Below, piece by piece: positions 1-9,572 of a stretch of DNA of 64,000 bases (position 1 is the first letter of the stretch; every line of letters starts with the position of its first letter). The position numbers and the translations under genes were made by a program. This DNA is from Phenylobacterium aquaticum. Its GTDB lineage: Bacteria > Pseudomonadota > Alphaproteobacteria > Caulobacterales > Caulobacteraceae. The stretch covers positions 1 to 64,000 of the forward strand of contig CANCJJ010000002.1 of assembly GCA_947378305.1 (NCBI GenBank). Reading direction: 5' to 3'. The notes beneath the pieces are model-generated. The model saw only the letters and a program-made list of their open reading frames with translations. It searched no databases and was not told the DNA's origin.

Positions 1-567
1 GCGGGCCTTGAGCCAGTCTGTCCGGGTCAGTCCCAAAAGGACCACGCCAAGGCGCTGCCCGCCCTTTTCGATGTTTTCGCGCTTATAGCCTTCCTGGCAA
101 AACCCGAATTTCTTGTGCAGGCGCAGGACAGGCTCGTTTGTGTCTATGACCTCGCAATTCAGCTTTTCGAGGTGGAGGGTGTCGAAAGCATAGTCGAGCA
201 GGGCAAATTCCAGCCCCGCGCCCAGACCGCCCCGGGTTGCCTGATCCAGGTAGAAGGCCCAACTTGCCGTCATGTGGCGCAGGCTGATGCCGTTGAGGCT
301 GACCAGACCCACCGGATTGTCACCGTCATCGAGAACCAGAAAGACGATGTCCGTTTCCGACTCCAGAGTTTTCGCAATCCAGGCCCTGTGTTCCTCGGGC
401 CCGATTTCGTGATCGGTATACATGACCGCCCGGACGCCCGGCTGATTGCGGATGTCGCGAATCCTGGATTTCTGGGTTGGGGAACAGCTTTTCAGAGGGC
501 GAAGCCGGATCGTCCGGACAGCGCCAGACGGCGGCGGGCTCGCGTCAGATCCCGGGGCGCGGGTCAC
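1..567 (-). CDS. pseH: Pseudaminic acid pathway N-acetyltransferase PseH (partial, 3' end off window)
   Basis: The minus-strand reading frame is open to the left edge (189 codons visible). It encodes a GNAT fold: an N-terminal segment with RLRPLKSCSPTQKSRI, a central GLVSLNGISLRHMTASWAFYL strand, the acetyl-CoA loop around ATRGGLGAGLEFALLDYAF, and the C-terminal EVIDTNEPVLRLHKKFGF typical of RimJ/PseH enzymes. PseH acetylates the 4-amino group of UDP-4-amino-4,6-dideoxy-AltNAc with acetyl-CoA in the cytoplasm. I chose the GTG at 567 because it overlaps the pseF stop as GTGA, the same tight coupling seen between pseC and pseF; an internal start is possible. The family assignment rests on the fold pattern plus its place next to pseB-pseC-pseF. 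In Caulobacter the equivalent gene is flmH. Confidence 0.85.
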   Translation of the reverse strand, partial: MTRAPGSDASPPPSGAVRTIRLRPLKSCSPTQKSRIRDIRNQPGVRAVMYTDHEIGPEEHRAWIAKTLESETDIVFLVLDDGDNPVGLVSLNGISLRHMTASWAFYLDQATRGGLGAGLEFALLDYAFDTLHLEKLNCEVIDTNEPVLRLHKKFGFCQEGYKRENIEKGGQRLGVVLLGLTRTDWLKAR

Positions 568-1259
568 TTGTCACCCGCCAGGATGGAGCCAAAGATCCGC
601 TCTGCCCGACCCCAGTCTTCTGGGGTATCGATATCAATCGCCTGCCAGTCCGGCAGGACCAGGGTATAGCCACCAAGGTGCGGGGAGCGGCCCTCTGTCC
701 AGGTGGCAAGACTGCCCCAATAGAACTGCCCGGCATCGAAATAGGCGTGTTCCAGGTCCTGGGTGCGGGTCTGGACCTGAGACGGGTCGAAGGGGGCGGC
801 CCGGTTTGCGGCGTCGCGGCGCAAGGCCCGCTGGATCGGGGAGGCATAGGCCACGACAGGAAAACAATAGCCCTCCCCGCCGGCTGCCATGAGTTGATCA
901 TAGGCCCGGGCAATATCCTGCGGGTTCAGCAGGGGCACGCCGGGATAGATGCAGCAGACATGGCTTGCAACCCGCCCGTCCTCGGCCAGTCGGCGGATGG
1001 CATGCTGGACGACGGGGGTGGTCGATGTGGTGTCGTCAGACAGCTCTACCGGGCGACGGAAGGGCACGCTGGCCCCGTATTGGCGGGCAATTTCGGCAAT
1101 CTCGTCGTCGTCTGTCGAGACTAAGATAAGGTCAAACACCCCGCTTAGCCTGGCCGCATCAATGGCATAGGCGATCAGGGGCTTGCCGGCAAAGGGGCGG
1201 ATATTCTTGCGGGGAATACGTTTGCTGCCGCCCCGGGCGGGAATGACGGCGATTTTCAT
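564..1259 (-). CDS. pseF: CMP-pseudaminic acid cytidylyltransferase PseF
   Basis: 231 aa, usual length for the family. The N-terminus MKIAVIPARGGSKRIPRKN is the CMP-sialic-acid-synthetase-type nucleotide-binding loop (PARGGSKR at residues 7-14), followed by a GKPLIAYAID helix and the VSTDDDEIA strand where the metal-binding aspartates lie. The enzyme activates pseudaminic acid with CTP to CMP-Pse, the donor for flagellin glycosylation. It starts at an ATG overlapping the pseC stop (ATGA) and its own stop overlaps the GTG of pseH, so pseC, pseF and pseH are translationally coupled. NeuA-type enzymes for other nonulosonates look similar, but the pseB/pseC neighbours favour Pse. Confidence 0.9.
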   Translation of the reverse strand: MKIAVIPARGGSKRIPRKNIRPFAGKPLIAYAIDAARLSGVFDLILVSTDDDEIAEIARQYGASVPFRRPVELSDDTTSTTPVVQHAIRRLAEDGRVASHVCCIYPGVPLLNPQDIARAYDQLMAAGGEGYCFPVVAYASPIQRALRRDAANRAAPFDPSQVQTRTQDLEHAYFDAGQFYWGSLATWTEGRSPHLGGYTLVLPDWQAIDIDTPEDWGRAERIFGSILAGDK

Positions 1260-2422
1260 GGGGCACGCCCCGTCAGGGCGTCCGCCAGCACCGAAATGAC
1301 CCGGTCCTGCTGGGCGTCGGTCATGGCCGGAAAGAGGGGTATGGACAGGGCCTTGGCATAATAGGCCTCCGCCGCCGGGAAATCGCCCGGCCGAAACCCG
1401 AGCCTGCGGTAATAGGGCTGGGTATGGATCGGGATGTAATGCACATTCACGCCAATATCGGCGGCCCTCAGGGCGGCAAAGACGGAACTGCGGTCGGCCT
1501 GACCCGGCTCAACTTCAATGGCATAGAGGTGCCAGGAAGACTGTCGATCCGCCAGCCGGGGCGGCAGACTGAGCGGCAGGTCGGCGAGATGTTCGTCATA
1601 CCGGTCGGCGAGACGCGTGCGGGCGGCGTGCAAGCTTTCCATGCGGCCGAGCTGTGACAGGCCCAAGGCAGCCTGGAGGTCGGTCAGCCGGTAATTATAG
1701 CCCAAGACCTGCTGTTCATAGGTCCAGGGACCGTCGGCAGGGGCCTCCAGGTCGGCGGACTCCCTGACCATGCCGTGGGACCGGTATTGCCGCAATCGAC
1801 GCTCAAGGGCGTCATCCTGGGTCGTGACCATGCCGCCCTCGCCCGTGGTGACGATCTTCACGGCGTGGAAGCTGAAGACGGTGGCGTCTGAATACCGGCT
1901 TCCCACCGGCTGCCCCAGATAGCTGGCCCCCGTGGCGTGGGAAGCGTCCTGAAGGATCCGGAAGCCATACCGGTCAGCGAGACGGCGCATGGGGACAAGG
2001 TCGCAGGGCAGACCGGCGAAATCGACGGGTATGACCAGGTCGGGCAAGCGGCCAGCGGCCTCTGCCTGGCGCAACTTCGCCTCCAGCTGCTCCACGGACA
2101 TGTTGCGCGTGGACGGATCAATATCAACGAAATCAATGCGTGCCCCGCAATAGAGGGCGCAATTGGCTGAGGCCAGAAAGCTGTTGGGGCTGGTCCAGAC
2201 CAGACTGTCCGGCCCGACCCCAAGGGCGAGACAGGCTATGTGCAGACCCGCCGTGGCGCTGGAGACGCTGACCGCATGGGCCACGCCATGACGCTCAGCA
2301 AATGCGGCCTCGAAGGCAAGTCCCGTTGGGCCCTGGGTCAGAAAGGGGCCCTTCAGCACGGCCAGGACGGCGGCGACATCGTCCTCGCTGATCGATTGGG
2401 TGCTGTAGGGAATAAAGTCCAC
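1256..2422 (-). CDS. pseC: UDP-4-amino-4,6-dideoxy-N-acetyl-beta-L-altrosamine transaminase PseC
   Basis: 388 aa DegT/DnrJ/EryC1-family PLP aminotransferase. The cofactor lysine is K189 in the SFHAVKIVTTGEGGM segment, and D159 and H162 in LQDASHATGA sit where the family contacts the pyridoxal ring. PseC transfers an amino group from glutamate to the 4-keto sugar made by PseB. It lies 24 bases downstream of pseB on the same strand and overlaps pseF by four bases. Length and motif spacing match the family; nothing is missing. Confidence 0.93.
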   Translation of the reverse strand: MDFIPYSTQSISEDDVAAVLAVLKGPFLTQGPTGLAFEAAFAERHGVAHAVSVSSATAGLHIACLALGVGPDSLVWTSPNSFLASANCALYCGARIDFVDIDPSTRNMSVEQLEAKLRQAEAAGRLPDLVIPVDFAGLPCDLVPMRRLADRYGFRILQDASHATGASYLGQPVGSRYSDATVFSFHAVKIVTTGEGGMVTTQDDALERRLRQYRSHGMVRESADLEAPADGPWTYEQQVLGYNYRLTDLQAALGLSQLGRMESLHAARTRLADRYDEHLADLPLSLPPRLADRQSSWHLYAIEVEPGQADRSSVFAALRAADIGVNVHYIPIHTQPYYRRLGFRPGDFPAAEAYYAKALSIPLFPAMTDAQQDRVISVLADALTGRAP

Positions 2423-2446
2423 GAAAAGGCTCCTGGGCGGGGTTGG

Positions 2447-3556
<1,110 letters not shown>

Positions 3557-3610
3557 CTAGCCCCGGCTGTGTAAAGAGATTGCTAACCATAAATCTGTAA
3601 GGATTGGCCC

Positions 3611-4018
3611 ATGGATCGTCGCCAACTGCTCCGTCTCGCCCTTGCCACGGCCCCTTTCAGCCCTTTGCCGGTCCTAGCGGCTGAAGAGAAGAAAACAGCC
3701 GACGCCCCAACCACTTTTTTTGTCGATATTGGCGGCCTGAATGCCACGATCAGGCGTCCCAACGGCCTGCGCGGAGTCATGACTATAAATAGCGTCATCG
3801 ACGCCGGAAATACGGAGGGCACCAAGAAGGTCAATCTCCTCTTGCCCCGCATACGCTCCGAGCTGCTTCTTTGGCTTCAGGGCTATAGCCTGACCCTGCC
3901 CAGGGGCCAGCTTCCCGATCTAGAGCTGATCCGCAGCGGCTTTCAGCAGGTGGTTGACCGTTTTATGGGGCGCGACAAGGCGCGAGTCTTGATCCTGGGT
4001 CTGATGACCAAGATCTAG
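3611..4018 (+). CDS. Tat-signal exported protein with a FliL-like C-terminal layout
   Basis: 135 aa. The N-terminus MDRRQLLRLALATAP resembles a twin-arginine signal ending near PVLAAEE. The mature part has a strand-rich first half (FFVDIGGLNATIRR, GVMTINSVID) and a second half with NLLLPRIRSELLLWLQGYSL followed by a helix and RVLILGLMTKI. This order of strands, helix, and a final short hydrophobic strand is reminiscent of the periplasmic domain of the flagellar protein FliL, but similarity is too weak to name it. It is divergent from pseB, separated by 123 bases. No sequence family is recognised with certainty; a link to the flagellum is an inference from shape and neighbourhood. Confidence 0.65.
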   Translation: MDRRQLLRLALATAPFSPLPVLAAEEKKTADAPTTFFVDIGGLNATIRRPNGLRGVMTINSVIDAGNTEGTKKVNLLLPRIRSELLLWLQGYSLTLPRGQLPDLELIRSGFQQVVDRFMGRDKARVLILGLMTKI

Positions 4019-4059
4019 CGCCGGGACCGATCGCGGGATCCCCCTAATCGGGCCAGGCT

Positions 4060-4353
4060 TTAGGCCGCGGCCACACTGTCCATGAACTGGGCCAGCTCGA
4101 CATCGAGGGCGGTGACCCCTCCGGCATCGTGGGTAGTCAGGGTAACCTCCACGCGATTATAGACATTGAACCATTCCGGATGGTGATCCAGCTTTTCAGC
4201 CTGCAGGGCTACCCGGGTCATGAAGGCAAAGGCCGCATTGAAGTTCGAAAATTCGAAGGTTCGCGTAATGGCGTCACGCGGACCTGGCAGGCTGCTCCAG
4301 CCGGGCAGTTTTTCCAGGGCATCAATCGCGCCCATGCGCACGGGGCGGGTCAA
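4060..4353 (-). CDS. phhB: 4a-hydroxytetrahydrobiopterin (pterin-4a-carbinolamine) dehydratase
   Basis: 97 aa, normal for the PCD/DCoH family. The active-site signature [20 protein letters not shown] contains the paired histidines and the following tryptophan; the last third holds the [15 protein letters not shown] strand-helix. The enzyme dehydrates 4a-hydroxytetrahydropterin during pterin recycling. A TTG at 4353 overlaps the stop of the upstream HAD gene (TTGA); an ATG at 4335 is an alternative start. No phenylalanine hydroxylase gene is visible nearby, so its physiological partner is unknown here. Confidence 0.88.
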   Translation of the reverse strand: MTRPVRMGAIDALEKLPGWSSLPGPRDAITRTFEFSNFNAAFAFMTRVALQAEKLDHHPEWFNVYNRVEVTLTTHDAGGVTALDVELAQFMDSVAAA

Positions 4354-5003
4354 GGGACTAGGTCCGCTTCAAAGGTGAGGCCAGTCAGGTGGGCAAGGTC
4401 TGTCAGGGTCTGATCCACATCCACCACCTTGATGGCCTGCATGCCAAGCGCTGCTGCTGGCTTGCAGTTGATCCCCAGGTCATCGAGATAGATGCAGGCG
4501 CTGGGGTCTACCGCCAGCTGATCGCACATCATCAGATAGATGCGCGGGTCTGGCTTGCGCAGGCCCGCCTTGGAGCTTTCGATGATTGCATCGAACAGGG
4601 GCATGACCTGGCCCATTGCGCCCGCCGCCGGGGCATTGGCTCCGGGCGAGTGATGAGAGACCATGTTGTTGGTGATGCAGCCAACCTTGAACACCGCCTT
4701 GCAGGCACGAAGGGCGGCCACCATTTGCGGTCGCAATTGACCCGAAAGAAGGGGCAGGACGTCCCGGCCGGGTACCGGATGGCCCAGGCGCGTGGACTCC
4801 TCCAGGAAGAGGGCATCAAAGCCCGCGGCGTCAATTTCGTTGCGCTCGAACAGGGCCCAGGCATTGGTGTCCGGATTGGTCGAATTCACCCGACGGATCA
4901 GGTCCTTGGGCACACCGTTGGCCGCTTCATAGCGGGCAAAGGCCTCGAAGGGCGAGGTGGTAAAGACCCCGCCAAAATCCCAAATCACGGCTTCAATGGC
5001 CAT
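4350..5003 (-). CDS. HAD-IA family hydrolase
   Basis: 217 aa. Motif I is at the N-terminus (IWDFGGVF, with the nucleophile Asp followed by Phe-Gly rather than a DxD pair, as in YihX-like and epoxide-hydrolase-type HADs). Motif II is VGCITNN, motif III the lysine in [14 protein letters not shown], and motif [21 protein letters not shown]. The substrate cannot be told from sequence. The ATG at 5003 is preceded by a strong GGGGAGG five bases upstream. It overlaps the pterin dehydratase by four bases and is probably co-transcribed with it. Confidence 0.88.
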   Translation of the reverse strand: MAIEAVIWDFGGVFTTSPFEAFARYEAANGVPKDLIRRVNSTNPDTNAWALFERNEIDAAGFDALFLEESTRLGHPVPGRDVLPLLSGQLRPQMVAALRACKAVFKVGCITNNMVSHHSPGANAPAAGAMGQVMPLFDAIIESSKAGLRKPDPRIYLMMCDQLAVDPSACIYLDDLGINCKPAAALGMQAIKVVDVDQTLTDLAHLTGLTFEADLVP

Positions 5004-5051
5004 TTAAGCCTCCCCAAGGGTGAGTTTTCAGGACCATAAGCGCTTCCGGGC

Positions 5052-6731
5052 TCAAGTGGAACTGCCCAGCCAGTCCAGCAGGCCCAGCTTGGCCATCCAG
5101 ACCAGGGTCATTTGCACAGACCGGCGGCGCTCCGGCGGAAAGCCCAGAAGCACGTCCTTGACCGTGGCACCCTCGCCGCGCGTGATCCGGTCCAGAACCC
5201 CCCGGGCCTCATCCAGGTTACCGCGCCAGCCTGAAAAGGCACCGTCCAGATCGACAGTCTGAGTCCTGTCCAGGTCGGCACTGGTCACGCCCGGCCGGAC
5301 TTGCAAGGGCAAGTCCAGGTCCAGCCCGTGGGTGGCGAAATGGGCAAAGTCGGCGAAAGGGTCGCCGCGCAGGGGGTTGAGGCGGGCGGCGGGCGGGGGC
5401 GTTTCCGGGGCCGCCGTCCTGAGTTTGGCCATGTCCGCGAAGAGGGCCTTCAACTGGCGAACGACAACGGGCCAGTCAAAAACCTCCCGCACCCGGGTCC
5501 GCCCCGCAGCCCCCATGCGCTTTCGCAGGTCCGGCGAACGCACAAGGCTGGCAATGGCCTCAGCGGCCCGCCCCACATGCACCGCCGTATGCTGGGCCAC
5601 GCCGCCGACATAGGACTGGTAGCTGTCCAGGCCCATGGTGTGGCGGATCGCAATGCCCTCGCCGATTGGCCCGGGGGCCCCGCCCAGGGTCGGAATCAGA
5701 AAGCCCTCCAGATTGTCACGAACGGTAAACCGGTACCCGTCCCAGTCGCTGACCACCACGGGAAGGCCTGCCGCCATGGCTTCCACCGGCGTTATGCCGA
5801 AGGTTTCCTGGATATTGTCCACCAGGGACAGAAAGATGTCGCCTGCCGCCCAGAGATCGGCGACCACATCGGGATCATTTCCATCCTGGAAGTCGACCTG
5901 GACACTGGGGGCATAGGTCCGCGCCGCTTGCTCATAGCGGGCCCGGTCCGCTTCGCCATTGGGAAACCATCCGGCCAGGGCAAAGTGCAGCCGCACGCCG
6001 CTGAGCTGGGCGGCCTCTTCAACCGCGCGGAACATGGGCTGGGGGAAGGCTTTTTCGAAAAAGGACAAGCGGCCCACCCAGATGACCAGGACCTCCTCGC
6101 CCTCAATCCCCAGGTCTGACCGCACCCGGGCCCGGGCTCCGGGCCGCGCGGCCTTTTCACGAATCCCGGCCGCATCGACGCCCAAGGGAATGATGGGCAG
6201 GTGGGGTTGCGGCCTGGCCTGTCCGCCAAACCGCTCGCCCAGAAAATCACCATAGGCCGCGAACATGTCCGAAACGCCCTCGCGCACGGACGGCGAGGTG
6301 CAAATCAGGGCGTCCCAGGGCTGGATTGGGGCCGTCAGGGCCGTGGCAACGGACTGGCGCAGGGCGGGGGGTGCCAGGGTATGGATGAGGCCGATCAGAC
6401 TATAGGACCGGTCATTCGCGGACCGGCGCCGAATCCAGGCCAGGTGCTCCAGATCCGGCTGACCCCGAAACAGGGTGCCCGCCTTTACGGCCCCCTCCAC
6501 GGCCAGCACGCTGCTGCTGATCACCTGGGTGGTCGGTGCGCGATCCGGAAACAGGTCGCCGGTCAGGTCTTCGGCGCTGACATTTATGTTGGACAGAAGG
6601 TCGACCTGGTCAAAGCCCCCATGCTGGGCCAGGGCCCTGTAGAGCTGCAGATTGGCCACATCCTTGCCGAAGGGGTTTTCGCGCAAGCCCATCCGGCCGG
6701 GGGGATGATAAATCGCCAGACGTGACGTCAC
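5052..6731 (-). CDS. GT4-family glycosyltransferase with C-terminal extension
   Basis: 559 aa, longer than the usual 380-420. The central and C-terminal halves carry the GT-B pattern: VIWVGRLSFFEKAFPQPMF at the nucleotide-sugar lobe, AAGDIFLSLVDNIQETFGITPVEAMAAGLPVVVSDWDGYR with the E-x7-E motif, then GAAGRTRVREVFDWPVVVRQ. About 120 residues follow the GT domain; they are rich in Asp, Leu and Arg, match no family I recognise and end with KLGLLDWLGSS. Translation starts at GTG. Acceptor and donor are unknown. The nearby pse genes make a role in surface or flagellin glycosylation possible, but the gene is not in that operon. Confidence 0.82.
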   Translation of the reverse strand: MTSRLAIYHPPGRMGLRENPFGKDVANLQLYRALAQHGGFDQVDLLSNINVSAEDLTGDLFPDRAPTTQVISSSVLAVEGAVKAGTLFRGQPDLEHLAWIRRRSANDRSYSLIGLIHTLAPPALRQSVATALTAPIQPWDALICTSPSVREGVSDMFAAYGDFLGERFGGQARPQPHLPIIPLGVDAAGIREKAARPGARARVRSDLGIEGEEVLVIWVGRLSFFEKAFPQPMFRAVEEAAQLSGVRLHFALAGWFPNGEADRARYEQAARTYAPSVQVDFQDGNDPDVVADLWAAGDIFLSLVDNIQETFGITPVEAMAAGLPVVVSDWDGYRFTVRDNLEGFLIPTLGGAPGPIGEGIAIRHTMGLDSYQSYVGGVAQHTAVHVGRAAEAIASLVRSPDLRKRMGAAGRTRVREVFDWPVVVRQLKALFADMAKLRTAAPETPPPAARLNPLRGDPFADFAHFATHGLDLDLPLQVRPGVTSADLDRTQTVDLDGAFSGWRGNLDEARGVLDRITRGEGATVKDVLLGFPPERRRSVQMTLVWMAKLGLLDWLGSST

Positions 6732-6800
6732 TATGGTCCGGATCCTTCAAACAACTTCAGCGCCTGAATCGCGCCTCTTGTGGACAGCCTAACGGATTTG

Positions 6801-6829
6801 CCTGAGGGGGCAATCCAGCCCCCTTCAGG
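6801..6829 (-). terminator. Hairpin downstream of the DUF885 gene
   Basis: A ten-pair stem (CCTGAGGGGG with its complement, one bulged base) and an 8-base loop lie ten bases past the stop of the DUF885 gene on the minus strand. No clear T-run follows, so it may end transcription poorly or stabilise the mRNA. Confidence 0.4.
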
Positions 6830-6838
6830 ACCCCAGCC

Positions 6839-8686
6839 CTAGCCCGCCCGGCCAGGGCGATGGGCGGCGATATAGTTGTCTATCGCCGAGTCGAGCACGG
6901 TCAGGGGCATGGCCCCGGCCAGCAGGCCTGCATCATGGAACTGGCGAATGTCAAAGGCCTTGCCAAGGGCCTTCTGGGCCCGGGCCCGGGCCTTGAGCCA
7001 GGTGAGCTTGCCCACCATGTAGCTCGCTGCCTGACCGGGCCAGACACAATAGCGCTCAATCTCCGTCACGGCGCTGGCATCCTGGTCGCCCAGGGTGTCG
7101 ATATAGAATTTAAGCGCCTGCTCGCGGCTCCAGCGCTTGTGGTGCATGCCGCTGTCGACCACCAGCCGGACGGCGCGGAACAGGGCGTCGTGAATCTGGC
7201 CAATGTGACCCAGGACATCGTGCTCATACATGCCCATTTCGACGGCCAGCTGCTCGGCATAGAGGGCCCAGCCTTCGCCATAGCCTGAGAACCAGATCAC
7301 CTTGCGGATAAGGGGCAGGTCGCCGGCTTCATTGGCCAGGGCCCCCTGGAGATGATGGCCCGGAATGCCCTCATGATAGGTCAGGGTGGGCAGGGTCCAG
7401 TTGGGCACTTCGGCCGTGTCCCGCAGGTTGATCCAGTAAATGCCCGGCCGCGCGCCATCCAGGGAGGGGCTGTTGTAATAGCCGCCGGGCGCACCCGCCT
7501 CGATGGCCGGGGGCACGCGTTTGATCTGCAGCCTGGCCTTGGGGACGGCCCCGAAATAGGCGGGCAGACGGGCTTCGATCTGGGCCACCTTGGCATTCAG
7601 GTCTGCAAGCAGTTTCAGTTTTCCGGCATCGGTATTTTCATATTGCAGCTTGGGGTCGCTATACATGGCCCGGAAGCGCTGACCCACCGTGCCCTTGGTA
7701 TATCCCGCCCGGCGCATGAGCTTGTCGGCCTCTGCACTCAGGCTGGCGCAAAGGTCGAGGCCGGTCTGGTGGACCTCGTCAGGAGAAATTCCGGTGGTGG
7801 TCGAGCTTTTCAGCGACACCCCGTAATAATCAGCCCCCTGAGGCAGACGCCAGATGCCTGCGTCATGGGTGGCGGCGGGGCGCCAGGACTCAAAAAGGGC
7901 AGCCTGACGGGCCAGGGCGGGACGGACCTGTTCGTCATAGATCCGGGTCGCCATGTCGGCGTAATTGCCCGAAATATTTTTTTCCTGAGTTCGGCGGACA
8001 ATGGAGGTCACCAGGGGGGAGGCGCCCGGGGCGGTGGCGACCATGCCCCTCAGCTGACCCAGGGCCTTGTCGATGATGAAGTCCGGAGGAATGACGCCCT
8101 GGGCCGCGTCGCGGCGCGCCACCTCGATCTCTTGATCCAGAAGCCGCCCAAAGCCGTCCAGGCGGGACAGATAGGCGTCGGCATCGGCCTTGGTCTCAAT
8201 GGGGTGCTGGTTGTCCAGGAAGTCCGGCAGGCTCTGATAGCTGCCGCTGAGCTGTGACAGGACGTAAGGATTGCCCGATCCGCCCGCGCCATAGCTGAAC
8301 TTGCGATCACCTTCGGCCTGGGTTGAGAGAACAAAATCGACGGTGTCGTAATTAATCGCGTCATTCCCGGAGAGCTTCGTCCGGTCAATCGCCTTGAGAT
8401 CCTTCAAGGCCTGGCCATTGCTGGTCTTGTTTTCCGAGAGCGCGGCCAGGGAAAAATCGCTCAGGGCAGAGCGGGTCCAGGCCAGGTTGCCCGTATCCAG
8501 ACCCAGGCCCGTCGCCAGCTCCGGGCTTTGCCGCAAATTGCGGGCCATGAGGTCCTCGAAGAGGGCGGTCAGGCGCTGGGCCTCCGCAGACCCCGGGCGG
8601 CTGGGATCAGCGGCGGCAAATCGGGGGGCGGCGGCGGCAAGTCCCAGGGCGGCGGCGGAGGCGAGCCATTGGCGGCGAGTCTGCAT
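6839..8686 (-). CDS. DUF885 family Tat-exported putative metallohydrolase
   Basis: 615 aa from the ATG at 8686, which has a GGGAAAGACC stretch upstream and begins MQTRRQWLASAAALGLAAAA, a twin-arginine signal with cleavage expected after RFAAA. The longer open frame upstream has no coding character. Around residue 438 there is THHE-type sequence (TYHEGIPGHHLQG), the HExxxH-like zinc signature of DUF885 proteins, followed by EGWALYAEQLAVEMG, which may supply the third ligand. Family members are periplasmic and poorly characterised, some proposed to be peptidases. It stands alone, divergent from the hsp20 gene. Confidence 0.87.
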   Translation of the reverse strand: MQTRRQWLASAAALGLAAAAPRFAAADPSRPGSAEAQRLTALFEDLMARNLRQSPELATGLGLDTGNLAWTRSALSDFSLAALSENKTSNGQALKDLKAIDRTKLSGNDAINYDTVDFVLSTQAEGDRKFSYGAGGSGNPYVLSQLSGSYQSLPDFLDNQHPIETKADADAYLSRLDGFGRLLDQEIEVARRDAAQGVIPPDFIIDKALGQLRGMVATAPGASPLVTSIVRRTQEKNISGNYADMATRIYDEQVRPALARQAALFESWRPAATHDAGIWRLPQGADYYGVSLKSSTTTGISPDEVHQTGLDLCASLSAEADKLMRRAGYTKGTVGQRFRAMYSDPKLQYENTDAGKLKLLADLNAKVAQIEARLPAYFGAVPKARLQIKRVPPAIEAGAPGGYYNSPSLDGARPGIYWINLRDTAEVPNWTLPTLTYHEGIPGHHLQGALANEAGDLPLIRKVIWFSGYGEGWALYAEQLAVEMGMYEHDVLGHIGQIHDALFRAVRLVVDSGMHHKRWSREQALKFYIDTLGDQDASAVTEIERYCVWPGQAASYMVGKLTWLKARARAQKALGKAFDIRQFHDAGLLAGAMPLTVLDSAIDNYIAAHRPGRAG

Positions 8687-8850
8687 GGTGAGGTCTTTCC
8701 CGGGAAAATGGCGCAATTTCGAAGTCCATGATCGACTGTTCCCCGCCCGGACGGCAAGGCCCCATCTGCTGGCCGGGCGATCAAATTGTGCGACCTTCGA
8801 ATTTTCGCGACCCCAAACAGGGCGGTCGACCCGCAAAAACTTGGCGACGG

Positions 8851-8892
8851 TTGACCTTGATCAATGAGGCGCGCCCTGGCCCGCCCTAGAAG
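8851..8892 (+). promoter_or_regulatory. FNR/FixK-like box with matching -10 upstream of hsp20
   Basis: TTGACCTTGATCAA at 8851-8864 differs by one base from the FNR/FixK consensus TTGAT-N4-ATCAA. A TAGAAG hexamer at 8887-8892 sits where a -10 would be if the box is centred at -41.5, the class II activator position. The transcript would then start near 8899 and lead into the hsp20 gene. Prediction from pattern only. Confidence 0.45.
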
Positions 8893-8935
8893 GGGACATT
8901 GCTTCAGTTGACCTTGCCAGATGAGGGCCGTCCCG

Positions 8936-9406
8936 GTGAATGTTAAGTCTTCCCCCGTCAAGTTCTTCCCCGCGGTTCAGCGGTCGGCGGCGACCATGCT
9001 GATGCCGCTTCAGCGGGAGTTGAACCGGATTTTCGAGGATTTCGGTGAGGGCTGGTCGGCCATTGTGGAGGGTGTGGTTGCCCCCAGCATGGATGTCCAT
9101 GACGCCAAGACTTCTGTTGAAATCACCATGGAAATTCCAGGACTCGATCTGAAGGACGTCAAGATTGAACTGGACGAGGACCTCCTGACGATCAGCGGCG
9201 AAAAGACGGCTGAGCGCCATGCCGATGAGGCTGGATTGCGGATTTCCGAGCGGTCCTACGGGGCTTTTTCGCGCTCTGTTGTCCTGCCCCGCAGCGTCAA
9301 TCCGGCCAAGATCAAGGCGACCATGGCGGATGGTGTGCTCAAGATCGTCGCACCCAAGGACGCCGTTACCGCAACAAAGACCATCGAGATTCAGGCTGCC
9401 AAGTAA
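8936..9406 (+). CDS. Small heat-shock protein, Hsp20/IbpA family
   Basis: An alpha-crystallin domain covers most of the protein: APSMDVHDAKTSVEITMEIPGLDLKDVKIELDEDLLTISGEK, then FSRSVVLPRSVNPAKIKATMADGVLKIVAPK with the family A-x-x-x-N-G-V-L-like signature (ATMADGVLKI). It is a cytoplasmic ATP-independent holdase. I favour the GTG at 8936 (156 aa, MNVKSSPVKFFPAV), which has GAGG nine bases upstream; an in-frame ATG at 8921 would add five residues but lacks a ribosome site. The N-terminal part resembles alphaproteobacterial Hsp20s with LQRELNRIFEDF. It is a single-gene unit closed by a strong terminator. Confidence 0.9.
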   Translation: MNVKSSPVKFFPAVQRSAATMLMPLQRELNRIFEDFGEGWSAIVEGVVAPSMDVHDAKTSVEITMEIPGLDLKDVKIELDEDLLTISGEKTAERHADEAGLRISERSYGAFSRSVVLPRSVNPAKIKATMADGVLKIVAPKDAVTATKTIEIQAAK

Positions 9407-9436
9407 CGCTCCCCCCCTCGTGAAGGGCCCTGAATA

Positions 9437-9475
9437 GGCGCTCCGGGTTCCCCCACCCGGAGCGCCGCTTTTTTT
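9437..9475 (+). terminator. Rho-independent terminator of hsp20
   Basis: A perfect 12-pair GC-rich stem (GGCGCTCCGGGT and its complement) with a 6-base C-rich loop is followed, after two bases, by seven T. It starts about 30 bases after the hsp20 stop. Confidence 0.92.
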
Positions 9476-9495
9476 ATCCCCGCCCAATCAGGCCT

Positions 9496-9509
9496 TTGAT
9501 CACCGTCAA
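9496..9509 (+). promoter_or_regulatory. FNR/FixK-like box upstream of the tadG-like gene
   Basis: TTGATCACCGTCAA has one mismatch to TTGAT-N4-ATCAA. It lies 64 bases before the ATG at 9573. A class II spacing would put the -10 near 9531-9537, where only a weak TAGCCT is seen. Confidence 0.33.
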
Positions 9510-9572
9510 GGTGATTTTAAATCAACTGGTTAGCCTGCAATCCCGGCACAATTTCCAGGACAGGTCAGGCGA

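Noticed and set aside
8687..8836. 50-residue N-terminal extension of the DUF885 protein
   Set aside because: The twin-arginine signal begins exactly at the ATG at 8686, which has a ribosome site.
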